Assembly (NCBI GenBank): GCA_018343915.1
Contig: JABRWF010000008.1
Span: 1,178,001-1,242,000 of the forward strand
Origin: Agroathelia rolfsii
Lineage: Eukaryota > Basidiomycota > Agaricomycetes > Amylocorticiales > Amylocorticiaceae
Length of the DNA: 64,000 nucleotides
Direction: 5' to 3'
Shown here: positions 11,168 to 23,289 of the stretch, piece after piece
Layout of the letters: each line of letters opens with the position of its first letter
How positions within the stretch are numbered: the stretch's first letter is position 1
Position numbers and translations under genes: made by a program
Notes under the pieces: generated by a model
What the model saw: only the letters and a program-made list of their open reading frames with translations
What the model was told of the DNA's origin: nothing
Database searches by the model: none

Positions 11168-12451
11168 CTCCTCTCCCGGAGTCTGATACCTGGCCGTGCT
11201 AGATATGAAAAGGGAGTCAGGTTACTGATGTACTGATGATTTGTGAATGCGAGGTGCGTGTTCGTCTTGAGTATTGCGTGTGGCATGCTTTTGGTGTTCA
11301 TGGGTGTTCTGCACGCATAATTATCTGGAACGACATTCGAAATGCAGAGAAGTTCGCATACATCGGTAACAGATGGCAGGGAAAACAAGCAGAAAAGGAA
11401 TGTGGTTTGTTCTATATGAGGAAAGCATACCGAAAGTACTGAATTAATGATAGTGTTTGATAATGTAGCATAAGAGTCCGGGGGGCTACAGAAAGAAAAG
11501 ACAAGCATGGAAAAGGGAGCGACGGGTTGGTGAAAACAAGAAAACGAGCACGACCGGCACTTGGTGCACAGCATTCCAATTCCATAGCACTGGTGTAGCC
11601 AGTGGCCACAGCAGCTGCCATAGGCTGTCGGGATCATGTTCAGGCTTCGACACTGTCCTGGCTTGATGTTGTTCCAATACATGATCTACGTCGAGCCCGG
11701 GTTGTAAAATGAGAAAGCCAGGGAAAGTTCCGTGCGGGATCGCTATGAGCAGCTCATCAATGTAATTGTAATTCTCTCGCAGCCTGTATTCGGATAAGCA
11801 TTCGTAGAAGCGATGGACAGTTCAGTTCGAGTTGTGTGTGGAGAAATGGAATGCTGCAAGCTGAAGAGGGCTCCGGGACCGGGTTCATCGGCCGGATTCT
11901 TGGAAACTTCGACTTGAACACATGACTTCAAGTTCTGCACCATTTCCAGCATGTTTTCATCTTGCTAGCGCCGTCAAACGATTCTGAGCCTACGAGGGCA
12001 TTGAGGAGGCGCAGTCGAAGATCCATTCCGGTCTTTGCTACACCCTAACTCTGGGAGCTCGCACTTGACTCCAATCCAACGAACGTTGGAGTCTGCCTTA
12101 GAGAGACGAGCTCAGACTATCGTTCTTCACTCTTAGGGCACAGCACGCTTACCTGAGCTCTGAAAGACTATTCCATACTTTCAAAAATACCAGTAGTATA
12201 TGTTTGTACGTTGATGCCACTTTCATAATATATTGACTTCACTGTGCTCTCTGCTTGACACCGCCGTCCGGTGATGCACGACAAATGTGCATGGAGGCGT
12301 GACCTGATGCGTGCGGTTTGAAAACGATGGCTAGCTTGATTCTTAGCCACAACGTGTGTACCGTGCTTTCCTTTCTGTCACCCATTTAACTACCCTATCA
12401 GCTACATTCCCAACATAACATTCTCACCATCTCAAGCTCTTCTTGCTCGAC
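11168..12451. other. Intergenic spacer between duplicated blocks
   Basis: No supported gene. It includes a third copy (about 11685-11850) of a segment found upstream of the DUF7587-like gene. From about 12315 on it matches the start of the window, that is, the NLR promoter. Confidence 0.5.
11685..11850 (+). repeat. Third copy of DUF7587-gene upstream segment
   Basis: The sequence around GAGAAAGCCAGGGAAAGTTC, followed by GGGATCGCTATGAG and AGCCTGTATTCGGATAAGC, matches 7018-7180 with small gaps. Part of it also matches 18960-19020. Confidence 0.65.
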
Positions 12452-15400
12452 ATGCCTGTGGGACGTGAAAGACGCAAGATCCCAAACCCTCTCAATATCA
12501 TCTTGCCCAGACGGACTAGATCGGAATCTCCAGTGCCTCATCGCGGTGATAGCAAGCCGAAGGATCCTTTCAAAAAAACAAGGGAAGCGCGACCTGGAAC
12601 AGCATCCGCATTCTCGCGTTTGCACGATGGATTTAACGATGCAGGAAAACAGCTAGTAGAGCAGCATCCACTATCGTTTGCAGAAATACTGCAGATGCTG
12701 CTTCCGCCAAAGATGATTACTGCCAAACCATCTTCTGACCCACCTGCAATCATGGAAAAGCTCAAGGAGATCGGAAAGACGTCTTGGTTTGTTTTCAAGC
12801 AAGTGCTTAAAATAGTTCAGAGCGTATCTGCTCCATGCCCCCACCTGCAGCAGGCGCTCGAAGCATTGTCTCTTGTATTGGATCAATTGGACGTAAGCAC
12901 TATCTTTTATTTCTAAATCCACTATGGGCTGAATTTTGGGCAGATCATGAACGAGGCACAGAACGGTTTCTTCGAAGTTTCCTCGAAGTTATCGGCACTC
13001 CAGTATATTCTTTTCCGTCATCGTGATTCACCAGATGAACAGGCCCAGGAACGGCTGACGAGCTTTTCGGAGTGAGTATTGTGTCGTCAATGAGATATAC
13101 TACTTTGACGCTCGTTCCACAGATGGGCAAACTCTGTCAGGGTCTATATTGAAATGCATACGGAACGAAATGCAGCCGTCAGGTTCTTTACTGCCAAGGA
13201 CAATCAAAAAACAACAGTGAAGCTTCTGCAATCGCTTGGATCAGTTATTGACTTCTTCGTGGTAGGCACACCTAATCTGTCTTTCTGACAAGCGCAAGGC
13301 TGATGCTCTCATAGCTTGATGTAAATCTGAACGTTGAAGACCAGGTGAAAAGACTGAATATGGTACAGTGTTATTACATTACGTATATCTCTACAAATGA
13401 ATTGACGTTTTGTCTCGCAGAAAGCAGAAGAAATTGGTATATATTCTGCGTAATGAACGAAAGAGACATCGCTGATACTTTATATACAGACGACCATCTC
13501 CAGCTCAAGGAGCTCAATCACGTTGTCCAGGCTGGCTGGATCGCTCAGAAGGACGACAAATGCTTGACAGGAACTCGTTGCATCGTCATGTCTGATCTTA
13601 TGGACTGGTGTAGGGACCCTAACCAACCTCGCGTCTTTTGGCTATCCGGTATGGCTGGGACGGGGAAATCGGCAATTGCGCGGACGCTCTGCGACAAGCT
13701 GAGCAGCGCCCGTCTGCTTGGTGGAAGCTTCTTCTGCTCGAGGCGAGGATCTGCTGAGCAGCGGGACATCACTCGGGTCATACCTACCTTGACGCGGCAC
13801 CTAGCACGACTGGATGGCAAATATAGGCAGAATGTGGCTGAACGCCTAAAACGTGACTCAGATATCTCCGATGCTACGATCGACAAGCAGCTGGAAGAGC
13901 TACTGATCAAGCCGTGTTCAGAGTCATTGCGTGCGCTCCCAACTCCCCTTATCCTTGTTATTGATGCTCTTGATGAAGGAGCCGAAGCGGATGATACAGC
14001 CCGACTGCTTGAGGCAATTTTGAGCAAAGCGGAGATGATGCCATTCCGGTTCTTTCTCACGAGCCGACCAGAGAGCCATATCCGCGAGAAATTCGCCAGT
14101 CCTGCATCCCACAAGCGCGCTCGCACGCAGGTTCTACGCCTCCACGACATCGAGGAAACCATGGTCAAAGCCGATATTCAGCTGTACGTGCAGCATCGCT
14201 TGCTCAAGATCAAAGAGGAATCCAGCGTGAAACTTCCAGAGGAATGGCCGACCGATGATCAGATCCAGAAACTTGCAGACCGCGCCGATAAACTGTTCAT
14301 CTACGCATTCACGGCTTGTAACTATATCAGATATGATACTGTGAATAGGTTGAACATCATCATCCAAACGACTATCAATGATAAGCGGCCACTAATGCAG
14401 CGGCTAGACGAGATGTACACCCTTATTCTTGACGCAGCGAAAAATCCTGAAAAGGTTGAACCCGAGATGGTATCCGATATCCAGAAATTTCTGACTGCGC
14501 TCGTATACGTCCAAGAGACACTGTCTGTCGTCGGCCTTGCAGCATTGATGGAAACGGAGACGGAGCGAATCAGGATCGTGATGAACGATCTCCACTCTTT
14601 GATCCTCTTACCGGAAAAGAACGATGGCCCGGTAACGACACTTCATGCATCGTTAGGCGACTACCTGAACGACGAAAAGCGATCGAAACACCACGCTATC
14701 ACAAAGGATGCAGCAAACTGGATACTCCTACGTCGCTGCTTACAGGTTCTTAGCCAAGATCTCCGCTTCAACATCTCGGGGTCGACGTCGTCGTTTCTCA
14801 CCAATGATCAGCAGCGGCTGAAGCTACCTTATACCCTGGTCTACAGTGCTGCCAACTGGGCTCGACATATGACGGAGATTAGTCCATCGGAAGAGCTGTC
14901 GACTACAGTGATTACTTGGGTCAAGAGCACGCTGATACCAAAGTTTCTCTTCTGGCTCGAGGTCATGAGTGTCGGTAAGAAAATGGATGGTGTACCAGGA
15001 ATGTTGTATACATTGCGAAGATTTGTTGAGGTATGTGTTTTGAACTTGATTGCATTAGAAGCTGATATCCAATGTCATCGGTCTGGACAGAAACGTGCTG
15101 AGCCAGGCCTCAGCGAGTTCCTGCATGATGCGTTTCTATTTGTGCATAGGTCGTGGGAGGCGATCCGGCGAAGTGCCCCGCACATCTACTTGTCTGCGCT
15201 TGCGTTCTGCCAGGAGGAATCACGTGTAAAGAAGGAATTTGGACATGAATACGGTGGAATACCGTTGGCATGCTGGAACGGGGTGGAACGGTCTAAACTG
15301 ATATATTGTATAGGCAAGCTTGGGGATGAAGAAGGCGTGATTGCTGCATCGCAGGGCCTGGTAGCGCAGGCGGGGGATGGGCAGGCTGGTCGTGCAGAGG

Positions 15401-16927
15401 CAAATCCACTAGATATGCACACTGACTCGGTTTGGTCTATTGCATTTTCGCCGGATGGCAAGTACATCGTCTCTGGCTCGGATGACAATACAGTGCGTGT
15501 GTGGGATGCCCAGACGGGCAGACCGACGATGAAGCCATTCCAAGGACACACCAATTCTGTTTTGTCCGTTGGATTTTCGCCGGATGGCAAGTCCATCGTC
15601 TCTGGCTCGTCTGACAAAGCAGTGCGTGTGTGGGATGCCCAGACGGGCCGACCGACGATGAAGCCATTCCAAGGACACACCGATTCTGTTCGATCCGTTG
15701 GATTTTCGCCGGATGGCAAGTACATCGTCTCTGGCTCTTATGACAATACAGTGCGTGTTTGGGATGCCCAGACGGGCCGACCAACGATGAACCCATTCCA
15801 AGGACACACCGATTCTGTTCAGTCCGTTGGATTTTCGCCGGATGGCAAGTACATTGTCTCTGGCTCGCGTGACAATACAGTGCGTGTGTGGGATGCCCAG
15901 ACGGGCAGACCGACGATGAAGCAATTCCAAGGACGCACCAGTTCTCCTCAGTCCGTTGGATTTTCGCCTGATGGCAAGTACATCGTCTCTAGCTCGAATA
16001 ACAATACAGTGCATGTATGGGATGCCCAGACGGGCAGACCGACGATGAAGCCATTCCAAGGACACACCAATTCTGTTCAGTCCGTTGGATTTTCGCCAGA
16101 TGGCAAGTACATCGTCTCTGGCTCTTCTGACAATACAGTGCGTGTTTGGGATGCCCAGATGGGCCGACCGACGATGAAGCCATTCCAAGGACACACCAAT
16201 TCTATTCAGTCCGTTGGATTTTCGCCGGATGGCAAGTACATCGTCTCTGGCTCGATAGACAATACAGTGCGTATGTGGGATGCCCAGACTTCTCATGGTA
16301 AGTCCATATCCATAGTTTCTCAACCGAATAATATCAATATTTCCTTCTATCAGGTGCTCCTGATGCTATACAAGCTATTCCCACTTCACCTCCTTATAAC
16401 GTCCCTATACAGCATACTGTTTCCACTATTCCATTCAATTCAACATCTACTTTGCATCCTATGATAGATAGTCTTTCTTTCTCCCCACATTCACATCATG
16501 GATTCCCACTCTCCGGTGATCTCTTCAACTTGCCGATGACCGATCCTACTGGTGATTTACAAGATATCTTGACTATCTATCCTAAGAACTCTGGATGGAT
16601 TCTCGGTCCCAACAATGAGCTATTTCTCTGGGTTCCAGCTGACGTTCGGTCCTTCTTATGGCTTCCTCGTACCACTGGACCTCTGTCTAAGGATAGAGTA
16701 TATCTCGACCTTTCGGGATACTCATGTGGACCGCGCTGGATAAAGTGTCGCCGCCCCTTGACTCTTCAGGAGGTAAATCCAGACGATATAAATATCGAAG
16801 GTAAGCAGAATCGTCATTGACTCCACGTCTCATTGTAAACAAATAAATAGATCATGCCGCTGTACCGGATGATGATGCAGCCATCAGACACTCGCCCAAG
16901 TTTGCTATAGGCTTGTCTTCGGCTTAA
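12452..16927 (+). CDS. NACHT-WD40 STAND/NLR-like protein, copy B
   Basis: Nine exons match copy A: 12452-12892, 12944-13071, 13123-13261, 13315-13362, 13421-13436, 13490-15030, 15091-16297, 16354-16800 and 16851-16927, about 1347 residues. The layout is the same: N-terminal helical region, NACHT with GMAGTGKS and LILVIDALDE, a winged/helical middle, seven WD40 repeats from about residue 879, and the WILGPNNELFLWVP C-terminal domain. The 60-nt intron 15031-15090 is in frame and free of stops, so a plain ORF runs through it; copy A has a stop in the matching intron, which supports splicing. The 16-nt exon 5 is conserved. The last exon runs 10 codons further than in A. As in A, a sensor NLR role is inferred from the family. 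Confidence 0.88.
15414..16297 (+). repeat. Seven near-identical 129-bp WD40 repeats, NLR copy B
   Basis: The repeats are even more uniform than in copy A; most share DAQTGRPTMKPFQG. Variation is mainly in the residues after HT (NS, DS, SS), the residue before SVGF (R, Q, L), and the residues after SGS (DD, SD, YD, RD, ID). Unit 5 is the most diverged (RTSSPQ, SSNNNTVHVW). Confidence 0.85.
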
Positions 16928-17280
16928 CAAGGAATTGGCGGGTTTTCACATTCCTCGAAGGGGAGTCCTATACATTTTTGTGTTTTTCGAAACTAAATAG
17001 GGGGCACACCTATTGGGACGTTAAATAATGTTGTTCGATGAACGTTTTTGGACTCGTTGAATGTTTTGAAATATATATGTATGTATTCCTTTACTTAATC
17101 CATCTCTTACAATCGTTGGGATGTTGAGGACTGGGAAATGAGCATTTGTACCAATCGGTAGTAATAGGACGTATACGACATTTGAAGGGTCTTGAATTCA
17201 TAACGAGCCCTGAAGATAGACATCAATACGTGCGCAACCTCAGTCGACATGACAAATAGAGAAAAGAAATAAAAACGCTT
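16928..17280. other. Convergent intergenic spacer, copy B
   Basis: It matches 4756-5114 of block A. No gene is visible. Confidence 0.6.
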
Positions 17281-18560
17281 ATGGCATATTGTCCTTTGGC
17301 ATCTTTGTCAGTCCTCTGTCCAATATATACCAAATACCGCGATGAAGATCAGTCGCTTCCGCCTCCAGAAGAGCATGCCGCTGAATGAACAAGAAAATTT
17401 TCAAAAGATTCTTCAGCGCCACATTTTAGCCTATCGTCATCCTGGCCCACGGCTCTGGTGTCTTCGTGTCACTCATCTTCTGTATTTCTCAGTGCAGCAC
17501 CAAGTCACTGAGGATCGGAGGAAAGAAAAAAGGACGAAGACGCACTTTGAGCGTCGGATCGAAAGATCACAGGCTTTTGTGGTCAATCATGAATAGTTCG
17601 TCGAAAGTATCCTGAAAAGAGCAGTTATATGTCAGCTCAGCGCATCGCCAGCGCGACTTCTCATTCATGGTCGTGAGTGTCCAGACAAGGGTCCAGAAGT
17701 GTGAATCTATTTCGTAGACAACGAGAGGTGTTGCCTTTATGAAATTTGTTTATTTTTCTTCATTAGCTTGGGTTTCTTCTTGTCTTCCTGCAGTTCTTCT
17801 CATTCAGAAGATTCTTTCTCTCCATCGGATGCAGACTCGTATGCATTGCATGCCTTTTTTAGACATATTATCCTTGAGTCTAGGTGCTGAGATCATTTGC
17901 ATCAACCGGGGGGACAATGACGGAACCGAGAGCTGCGGCATGTCAGGGGATATAGAAAAATTAGGCGTGGTTTAAGTTGAAAAACACCACAAATGCGAAC
18001 CGGCGTATGATCGAAGCTGTTTTTCAAGTGCTCTCCAAAGCCACTCAGAGCTGCGACATGGGTATTCTCGAATTCGACGAAGAAAAAGCTACCCGACTCG
18101 GACCAAAAAATATTCAGTGGGCTGACAGTGCAGGTGAAGCCACCTATTTCGTGTAATCTCCGATGTACTGCGTGAATGAAGGCTACGCTAAGTTGTTATT
18201 CCACGGACTAGCGGGGTGTGGTGACATGCCTTCGATGCCATTCCTGACCGCACGGACGATCTCATACTTGGTGCCTCGCGTTCTTAGAAGGTATAACTTG
18301 GCATTCGACTCTTTCTTTATGTGAGCATGGATGTATGCAGCTGAAATCGATGCTATGCGTGCGGCGTACGACGATTCAGTTGGAATATTATCATGTGCCT
18401 TTAAAAATTCGATTTTTCCTTTGTTCTGCGTATTAATCAAACGCAGCTTGCTTTGAAGATTAGAACAATGATGGACGATGCAATTATCAGGCACTTCAGA
18501 TGCATCAACATTTGGAAGACCGCTGTGTGTGGCGTTTACGAAATCAGTGAGGATAGTCAT
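17281..18560 (-). pseudogene. FunK1-like protein kinase C-lobe, pseudogene, copy B
   Basis: This is the copy of the gene at 5115-6388. The first exon (ATG complement at 18558-18560) keeps its frame and shares SSYAARIASISAAYIHAHIK with A. Downstream reading gives GGFTCTVSPLNIF and FFFVEFENTH, so the HRD is missing here too. The acidic linker is frameshifted. The helix EIDSHFWTLVWTLTT is still readable, but an in-frame TGA follows FMIDHKSL where A continues. The donor of the first intron is GC (GCATGT) where A has GTATGC. The gene is non-functional as a full kinase. Confidence 0.7.
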
Positions 18561-19176
18561 GTTGCGATCCGAATGACTCGAGGACAGCAATGCGTGTTTT
18601 GTCGTCTAAAATGCGCCACAAGTGGTAGTGTTAGTAGAAGGACGACAATGTAGTTGGCATGGGGCTATGAAGACCAAGAGACTTCGTAGATATTACCTGT
18701 CTACGAATATGATATTTGGGAGATATTAAAAAAATTCAAACGGGACGCACTGGGATGCGGCGGATGAATGGGTATGGCACTGAGTATAGTCTTGCATCTC
18801 ATGGAATGCGCGTACAAAATGACATTTCATGTGGCCCGACAACCACCCTTTCCAAACCCAAGTCCGACTGCACCAATGTACCCTTCTGATGCTATTATTT
18901 CAGGCCCCACTTGGGACACCCCCCGCACCGGGCAATCTATCGTTTCTTGATCTGCTGTAACGTGGTTCCCTCGTAGCCTATACTTGGATAATCATTCGCA
19001 GAAGAAGCGGGCAATGTGAAGAGAACCGGAGCGTATGGAGTGCGGCCATGGTCTACTCACAGATAGTGTTCTGCAGGCTTGGGCCTAGAGGCCCGGCCCA
19101 GCCCGGGCTTTTGTCAATACAGCAGTGCTAGACGGGGTTTAGATGTACAAGAGTCTTGGAGCTTAGTCAGGCTAGC
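18561..19176. other. Deletion junction region of block B
   Basis: Similarity to block A continues to about 19060 (the A match ends near 7245). About 115 bp of unmatched sequence follow, and at 19177 similarity resumes at A position 8441. The promoter and most of exon 1 of the DUF7587-like gene are therefore missing. Confidence 0.7.
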
Positions 19177-20560
19177 TCGATGTACACATTGCGGTCATTG
19201 ATGGGCATGCGCTCGCGGATCAGGCGGTGACGGCTCTGGAATTGCTCAGGAAAAGTGATCCGAAGGAGTGAGCCTGACCCTTTCCAACACTTGTGAATTC
19301 CGATGCTAATGCGATAACGTCATTAATATCTGCAGTCGTCACAAGGACTATTGGAAGTGGTACAACTTCGCCCAGGAATCTCAGGATGTCCTGGTGTACG
19401 GATTTATCCCCTCTTCGGCAATCTACACATCCATCCCTCTCATGGACATCCTAAACCTCCTCCCCTCATGTTATCTCTCCGATGACGACAACGACAGCGA
19501 GAGCCAGCCCTCGGACGACCTCTCTTCGTCCTACTTCCTCATCAAACCACACACTGCGACCATCTTCGACAAGCTTGCATGGACGTATAGCTCGCGCAAG
19601 CCGAGCATCCGTCACTTCTGCCAGCTGATCACGGAGAACTTCCTCCGGCACTCGCACGAACAGAAGCTGCTCGCGGCTACGGAGGGCGCCGTCGCGCTCG
19701 CGCTTGCGTTCCTCCGGCCGTGGTTCGAGAGCACGATTATGGATGATCCCGGGCTCGCCGTATCGGAACTGACGGAGCTGTCCTACACGGTCTCGCAGTG
19801 GCTCGCGCAGTGGTGGGTGCGCGATCATGCAAACGAGGTGCGCACGCTCATCCGCGTGCTCGTGCTCCAGGCCGGCGAGGATGCGCGGGCGAGCAAGCAG
19901 GTCGATGGGCTGGACGGTAGCCCTAGTAAGCGTGGTGGTAGTGGTGGTGCTTTCGATACTCGCAGGTTGCGTGAGATCATCGACGAGCTCGACAAGTTCA
20001 CGCAGCGCCGGCCGAGTCGGACCTTACACTCCAGGCGCGGCTCCTGCGCATCCGTGACGCCCCCGGAGTCCGTCACGGAGGTTGGTGAAGAGGACGAAGA
20101 GGAAAGCAAGAAGGAGAAGTAGATGGAGAAGGAGAACACCGGCGTGCATGAGCAGAAGAAACGACAACCGTTGCGCGAGCCGGTGTTCACCCCACGTTCA
20201 CCATCAGCATCGTCGAGCTTCATGGGCGAGGACGCCGACCTCACTCTGGTGCACATCGAGCTGCCTACCGAGAAGACTGCAGCACTCGAACTCGAACCGG
20301 AAGAGCTGACTGCTATGCCAATCAACCCACCGCAGCTGCCGCTGCCGGAACCCCCGACGGCAGTGCCGTCCCGCGCTGAGACACCTATACCTATGACCCC
20401 TAAGGAACACCGCAAAGAACATCACGATGACGACAAGCACCCGCGAGACGGAAATGTACAGTCGGTTGTCACCTGCATGCTAACGGGACTCATCTTTGGC
20501 GCGTTTATCACACTGTGCCTTGTCAATTCGCAGCGCCGCGCGCTCATTCACTTGACGTGA
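19177..20560 (+). pseudogene. DUF7587-like protein, truncated copy B
   Basis: It matches 8441-9801 at high identity, including the intron 19269-19336 region and the C-terminal membrane helix. It lacks everything before the VHIAVIDG segment, so FLFRVHT and FISTSFS are gone. An in-frame TAG at 20120-20122 splits the charged linker (KEK stop) where copy A reads through. The 9-bp change at 19938 adds Gly codons. The downstream half (20123-20560) is open to the normal stop. No start codon in a sensible position replaces the lost 5' end. Confidence 0.85.
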
Positions 20561-21840
20561 ATTTGATTTTTTTTTTGAAAATATTTGTTGCTCGATTATT
20601 CTTGCAAGGAAGATATGAAAACGATGCAACTGTATATTTATGGACTAACTTATGCACTATAGGGGGACGTCAACAATCCACTGCCTGCAATGCAAAAGCA
20701 GCAGCAGCAGTAGCGATCGTGGCAGTTCAGTGTGAGGTTTGTAGGACTAGACTTGTGTGTTTTTAGACGATCTTTTATACCGCTCTTTTACGATTCTGTA
20801 GCATAATCACGATAATGACGTTTTTGTATGATTTCTGTACGATTATACGATTTAATGAATAACAACTACCCAGTTCTCAAAGGCGTTTTTGCTGTTGTCT
20901 GCTTGTTTCTTTCAAGACTTGCTCAAACTAACTAACTTTTTGAAAACAGAGAAGTGGATGGTAGCCACAATTTCGTGGCACCCTTTGATTACGTCAGATT
21001 TTATATGACACTAGCGACAGGTTGTCGGGATCGCCTTCAAATTTCGATGTTGCCATTGACTTGAGGTTGTTCAGTTCGACTGTCCCCCTGGTTGTGAGAC
21101 TGCTATCCTTTGACTGAATCGATGGCCAGCTGATTCGAATAACAAGCCTCAACCAGTCGATTGATTGAATACATAGTCCTTGTTCATTGGCTGAACGAAC
21201 TCTCCTTTTCCTAAATATGACGATCGTGCTTATTTTTTTTTTGTCAACTGTTCGACACGCAATCTACGTATTTTGCGAACTAGAATACGATGCTACAAGA
21301 ATGTCACCCATCAAATTCCTCTATTTCCGTTGACTCTTCCCTTCATGCTAGTCGTTAATGCTCCCTCTTCCCAAGTCTAGTTTCTCTCTGGCTCGGATCC
21401 CCTTTGCCTTGGTTCTCGACCAACAAGTTCGATCAGTCGAAAGCTTCGCTTCTCACGTTCATTTCCATGCCCCTTTATATCTTCCAATGTTCCCTGCGGC
21501 TTGTTGACTCCTTGCAAAACCACAAAGTCGTTGGCCGGCGACGTTCTAAAACTGAAAATGATACAAATTTCAACCCTCTACTTTACCATTTCTGTTTAAC
21601 CTTCGAATGGACGTACATCTCCTATTGAATACATTATCGACTTCACCGATGCTCCCGATCTCTACTCCTTACTCCCAGCCATTCTTATTTGTAAGCCTCC
21701 CAACCCCTATGACTCCTGAGTAAAGGAGTGGTGCACGGACCGTTGGCGTACCGCAGCGAAATCTATAAAGTATTGCCCAATGGGTCTCCCACCGCTCCCC
21801 CCACCTACACCTCCACCCCCCATACACACATACACACAAC
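20561..21840. other. Intergenic, then promoter of the 81-residue ORF
   Basis: Duplicated flank runs to about 20985, then unique sequence with no supported gene. The last 80 bp hold a TATA box and a C-rich leader. Confidence 0.5.
21764..21772 (+). promoter_or_regulatory. TATA box of the 81-residue ORF
   Basis: TCTATAAAG lies about 75 bp before the ATG at 21841. A pyrimidine-rich leader of CACC and CACA repeats follows, as expected for an expressed fungal gene. Confidence 0.55.
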
Positions 21841-22086
21841 ATGCAATTCCCTGTTATCTTTGCTTCTGACCGTCGCACTGCCCAGCCCGCGTTCGTGCCT
21901 TACACAGGCACCCCGGTCAAGTCGAACAAAATCAAGACGCTTCGCAAGAAGAACTTGAAGGGTTTCAAGATTTCGAACCCTGTACTGATTGACTCGACCG
22001 GTGCCGAGCTGAACGCGATCAGCCTCAGCCAATACCGGGCGATGTATGCCACGAAGGCTAACGAGGATCCCTTCGCCACGCTCTAA
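21841..22086 (+). CDS. Small protein of unknown function, 81 residues
   Basis: A single-exon ORF starts with MQFPVIFASDRRTAQPAF and ends with KANEDPFATL. I do not recognise the family. It is basic in the middle (KSNKIKTLRKKNLKGFK), has no signal peptide and no membrane helix. Codon use is GC-rich and C/G-ending, unlike the surrounding AT-rich spacer. A TATA box sits about 75 bp upstream with a CA/CT-rich leader. Together these support a real, expressed gene. No link to its neighbours is evident. Confidence 0.6.
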   Translation: MQFPVIFASDRRTAQPAFVPYTGTPVKSNKIKTLRKKNLKGFKISNPVLIDSTGAELNAISLSQYRAMYATKANEDPFATL

Positions 22087-23289
22087 GATGATGCAGCGTC
22101 AATAGGGGTCTGAAATATGAACGAATGAACGGATAGTACGGGGGGATGAATCTTACTCGGATGGAAGAGGATCCGGGCCGTGGTCTTGGAATCTCACTAC
22201 GTTTCTTCATTCTGGACTCGAGCCTGAGATAGTGCTGATCCCCCCTTGTTTTTGCTTCTCCCTGGCTTCGTGCTAGAGGTCTTAGATCTCTTGGTCATTG
22301 ACCGGTCTCATGCAAGTCCCCCTCTGGTACCCGTCACTGACGATAGATAGATTCGTTCCCGTGCCGGCCCTCTTCGTTGCATTTGACGACCTCATGGAAG
22401 TTGGTAGCGCTGCCTTCTTTTTATCTTGTCAGTCAGCCGCGGCGGAGAGGTGGGATACAGATCCTAGAAGGCCCCAAATGCCTTTGGCCGACGGTGCCAC
22501 TGATTTGGGGATGACATGTTAGCTTGGCAAGTCCAATATCTGACCAGCACAACGAGCCATGATGGTGGCAAGTGGAGGCCTGCATAGTCCTGGCTCAAGG
22601 AAGGAAAAGGAAATCGATCCTCGACCAGAGTTGGCTCGAAAACCTCGGAAGTCCAGGCAGAGTCTCCCTCTTTTTTTCCTCTTTCTCCTTTCCTCTTGTA
22701 AAAAAATCCTGGCTGAATTCACCCTATTTTACAGACACTCGAAGCTCTTGTCGCAATTCGAACGAATCGATGACGGTTTCGTTTAGTCGAGTCTGGGTGT
22801 TTTCTCTCTGCGTTAATCTATCTGTGGCTCTGTGCAAATGTACTGGGTAGTATGTTAGAGTACCTCACTACGTTACCAGGGCCGGTAGCTTTTTCCCTAC
22901 GAGAAGCTTTTTTTCCCACAGGGTTTTAAGCCTCGTAGGTTTTGACGCACCCGTGTCAGTATCTCTCTTCCTCTTTTTTCTCTCTTTTCTCTGTCTCTGT
23001 TTCTTTTTCTTTTAATTCTCTCTGGTCGTGATTTATAATAGTCTTAATTTCTTTTTTTCTCACCATTAATTTCATCTTCCCCCCTTATACTCCGCGTGAA
23101 ATATCGTACATTTTGTGTGAAACTATATCAATCCTCAGGAGAGATACGTGTAGTAATCACCATGAATTCATGCGTAAAAGCCTGGCTGACTACACGAACA
23201 TGCGGCATATTTCGGGCTCTCCTTCAGGATATGTGAATGCATTGATATCCATTTTAGTCACATCGACATTAAACAAGAGGATCATCTTG
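22087..23289. other. Intergenic
   Basis: The 3' flanks of the small ORF and of the first monooxygenase gene. A long CT-rich tract lies at about 22960-23080. No gene is visible. Confidence 0.5.

Larger units (their letters stand above)
12315..20985 (+). repeat. Segmental duplication, block B
   Basis: This is the direct partner of block A. It is shorter because of one fewer WD repeat and a deletion of about 1.2 kb around 19.06-19.18 kb. Confidence 0.85.

Noticed and set aside
11164..11682. Minus-strand ORF of 172 residues
   Set aside because: Cys/Ser-rich, low-quality composition, no family likeness, and no support from the duplicated blocks.
15409..16323. Long minus-strand ORF (304 residues) with repeats, and similar ones at 3054-3902 and 15186-15725
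   Set aside because: They lie antisense to the WD40 repeats. The repeat period keeps any frame open once one unit is open, and the sense strand encodes clear WD40 units.
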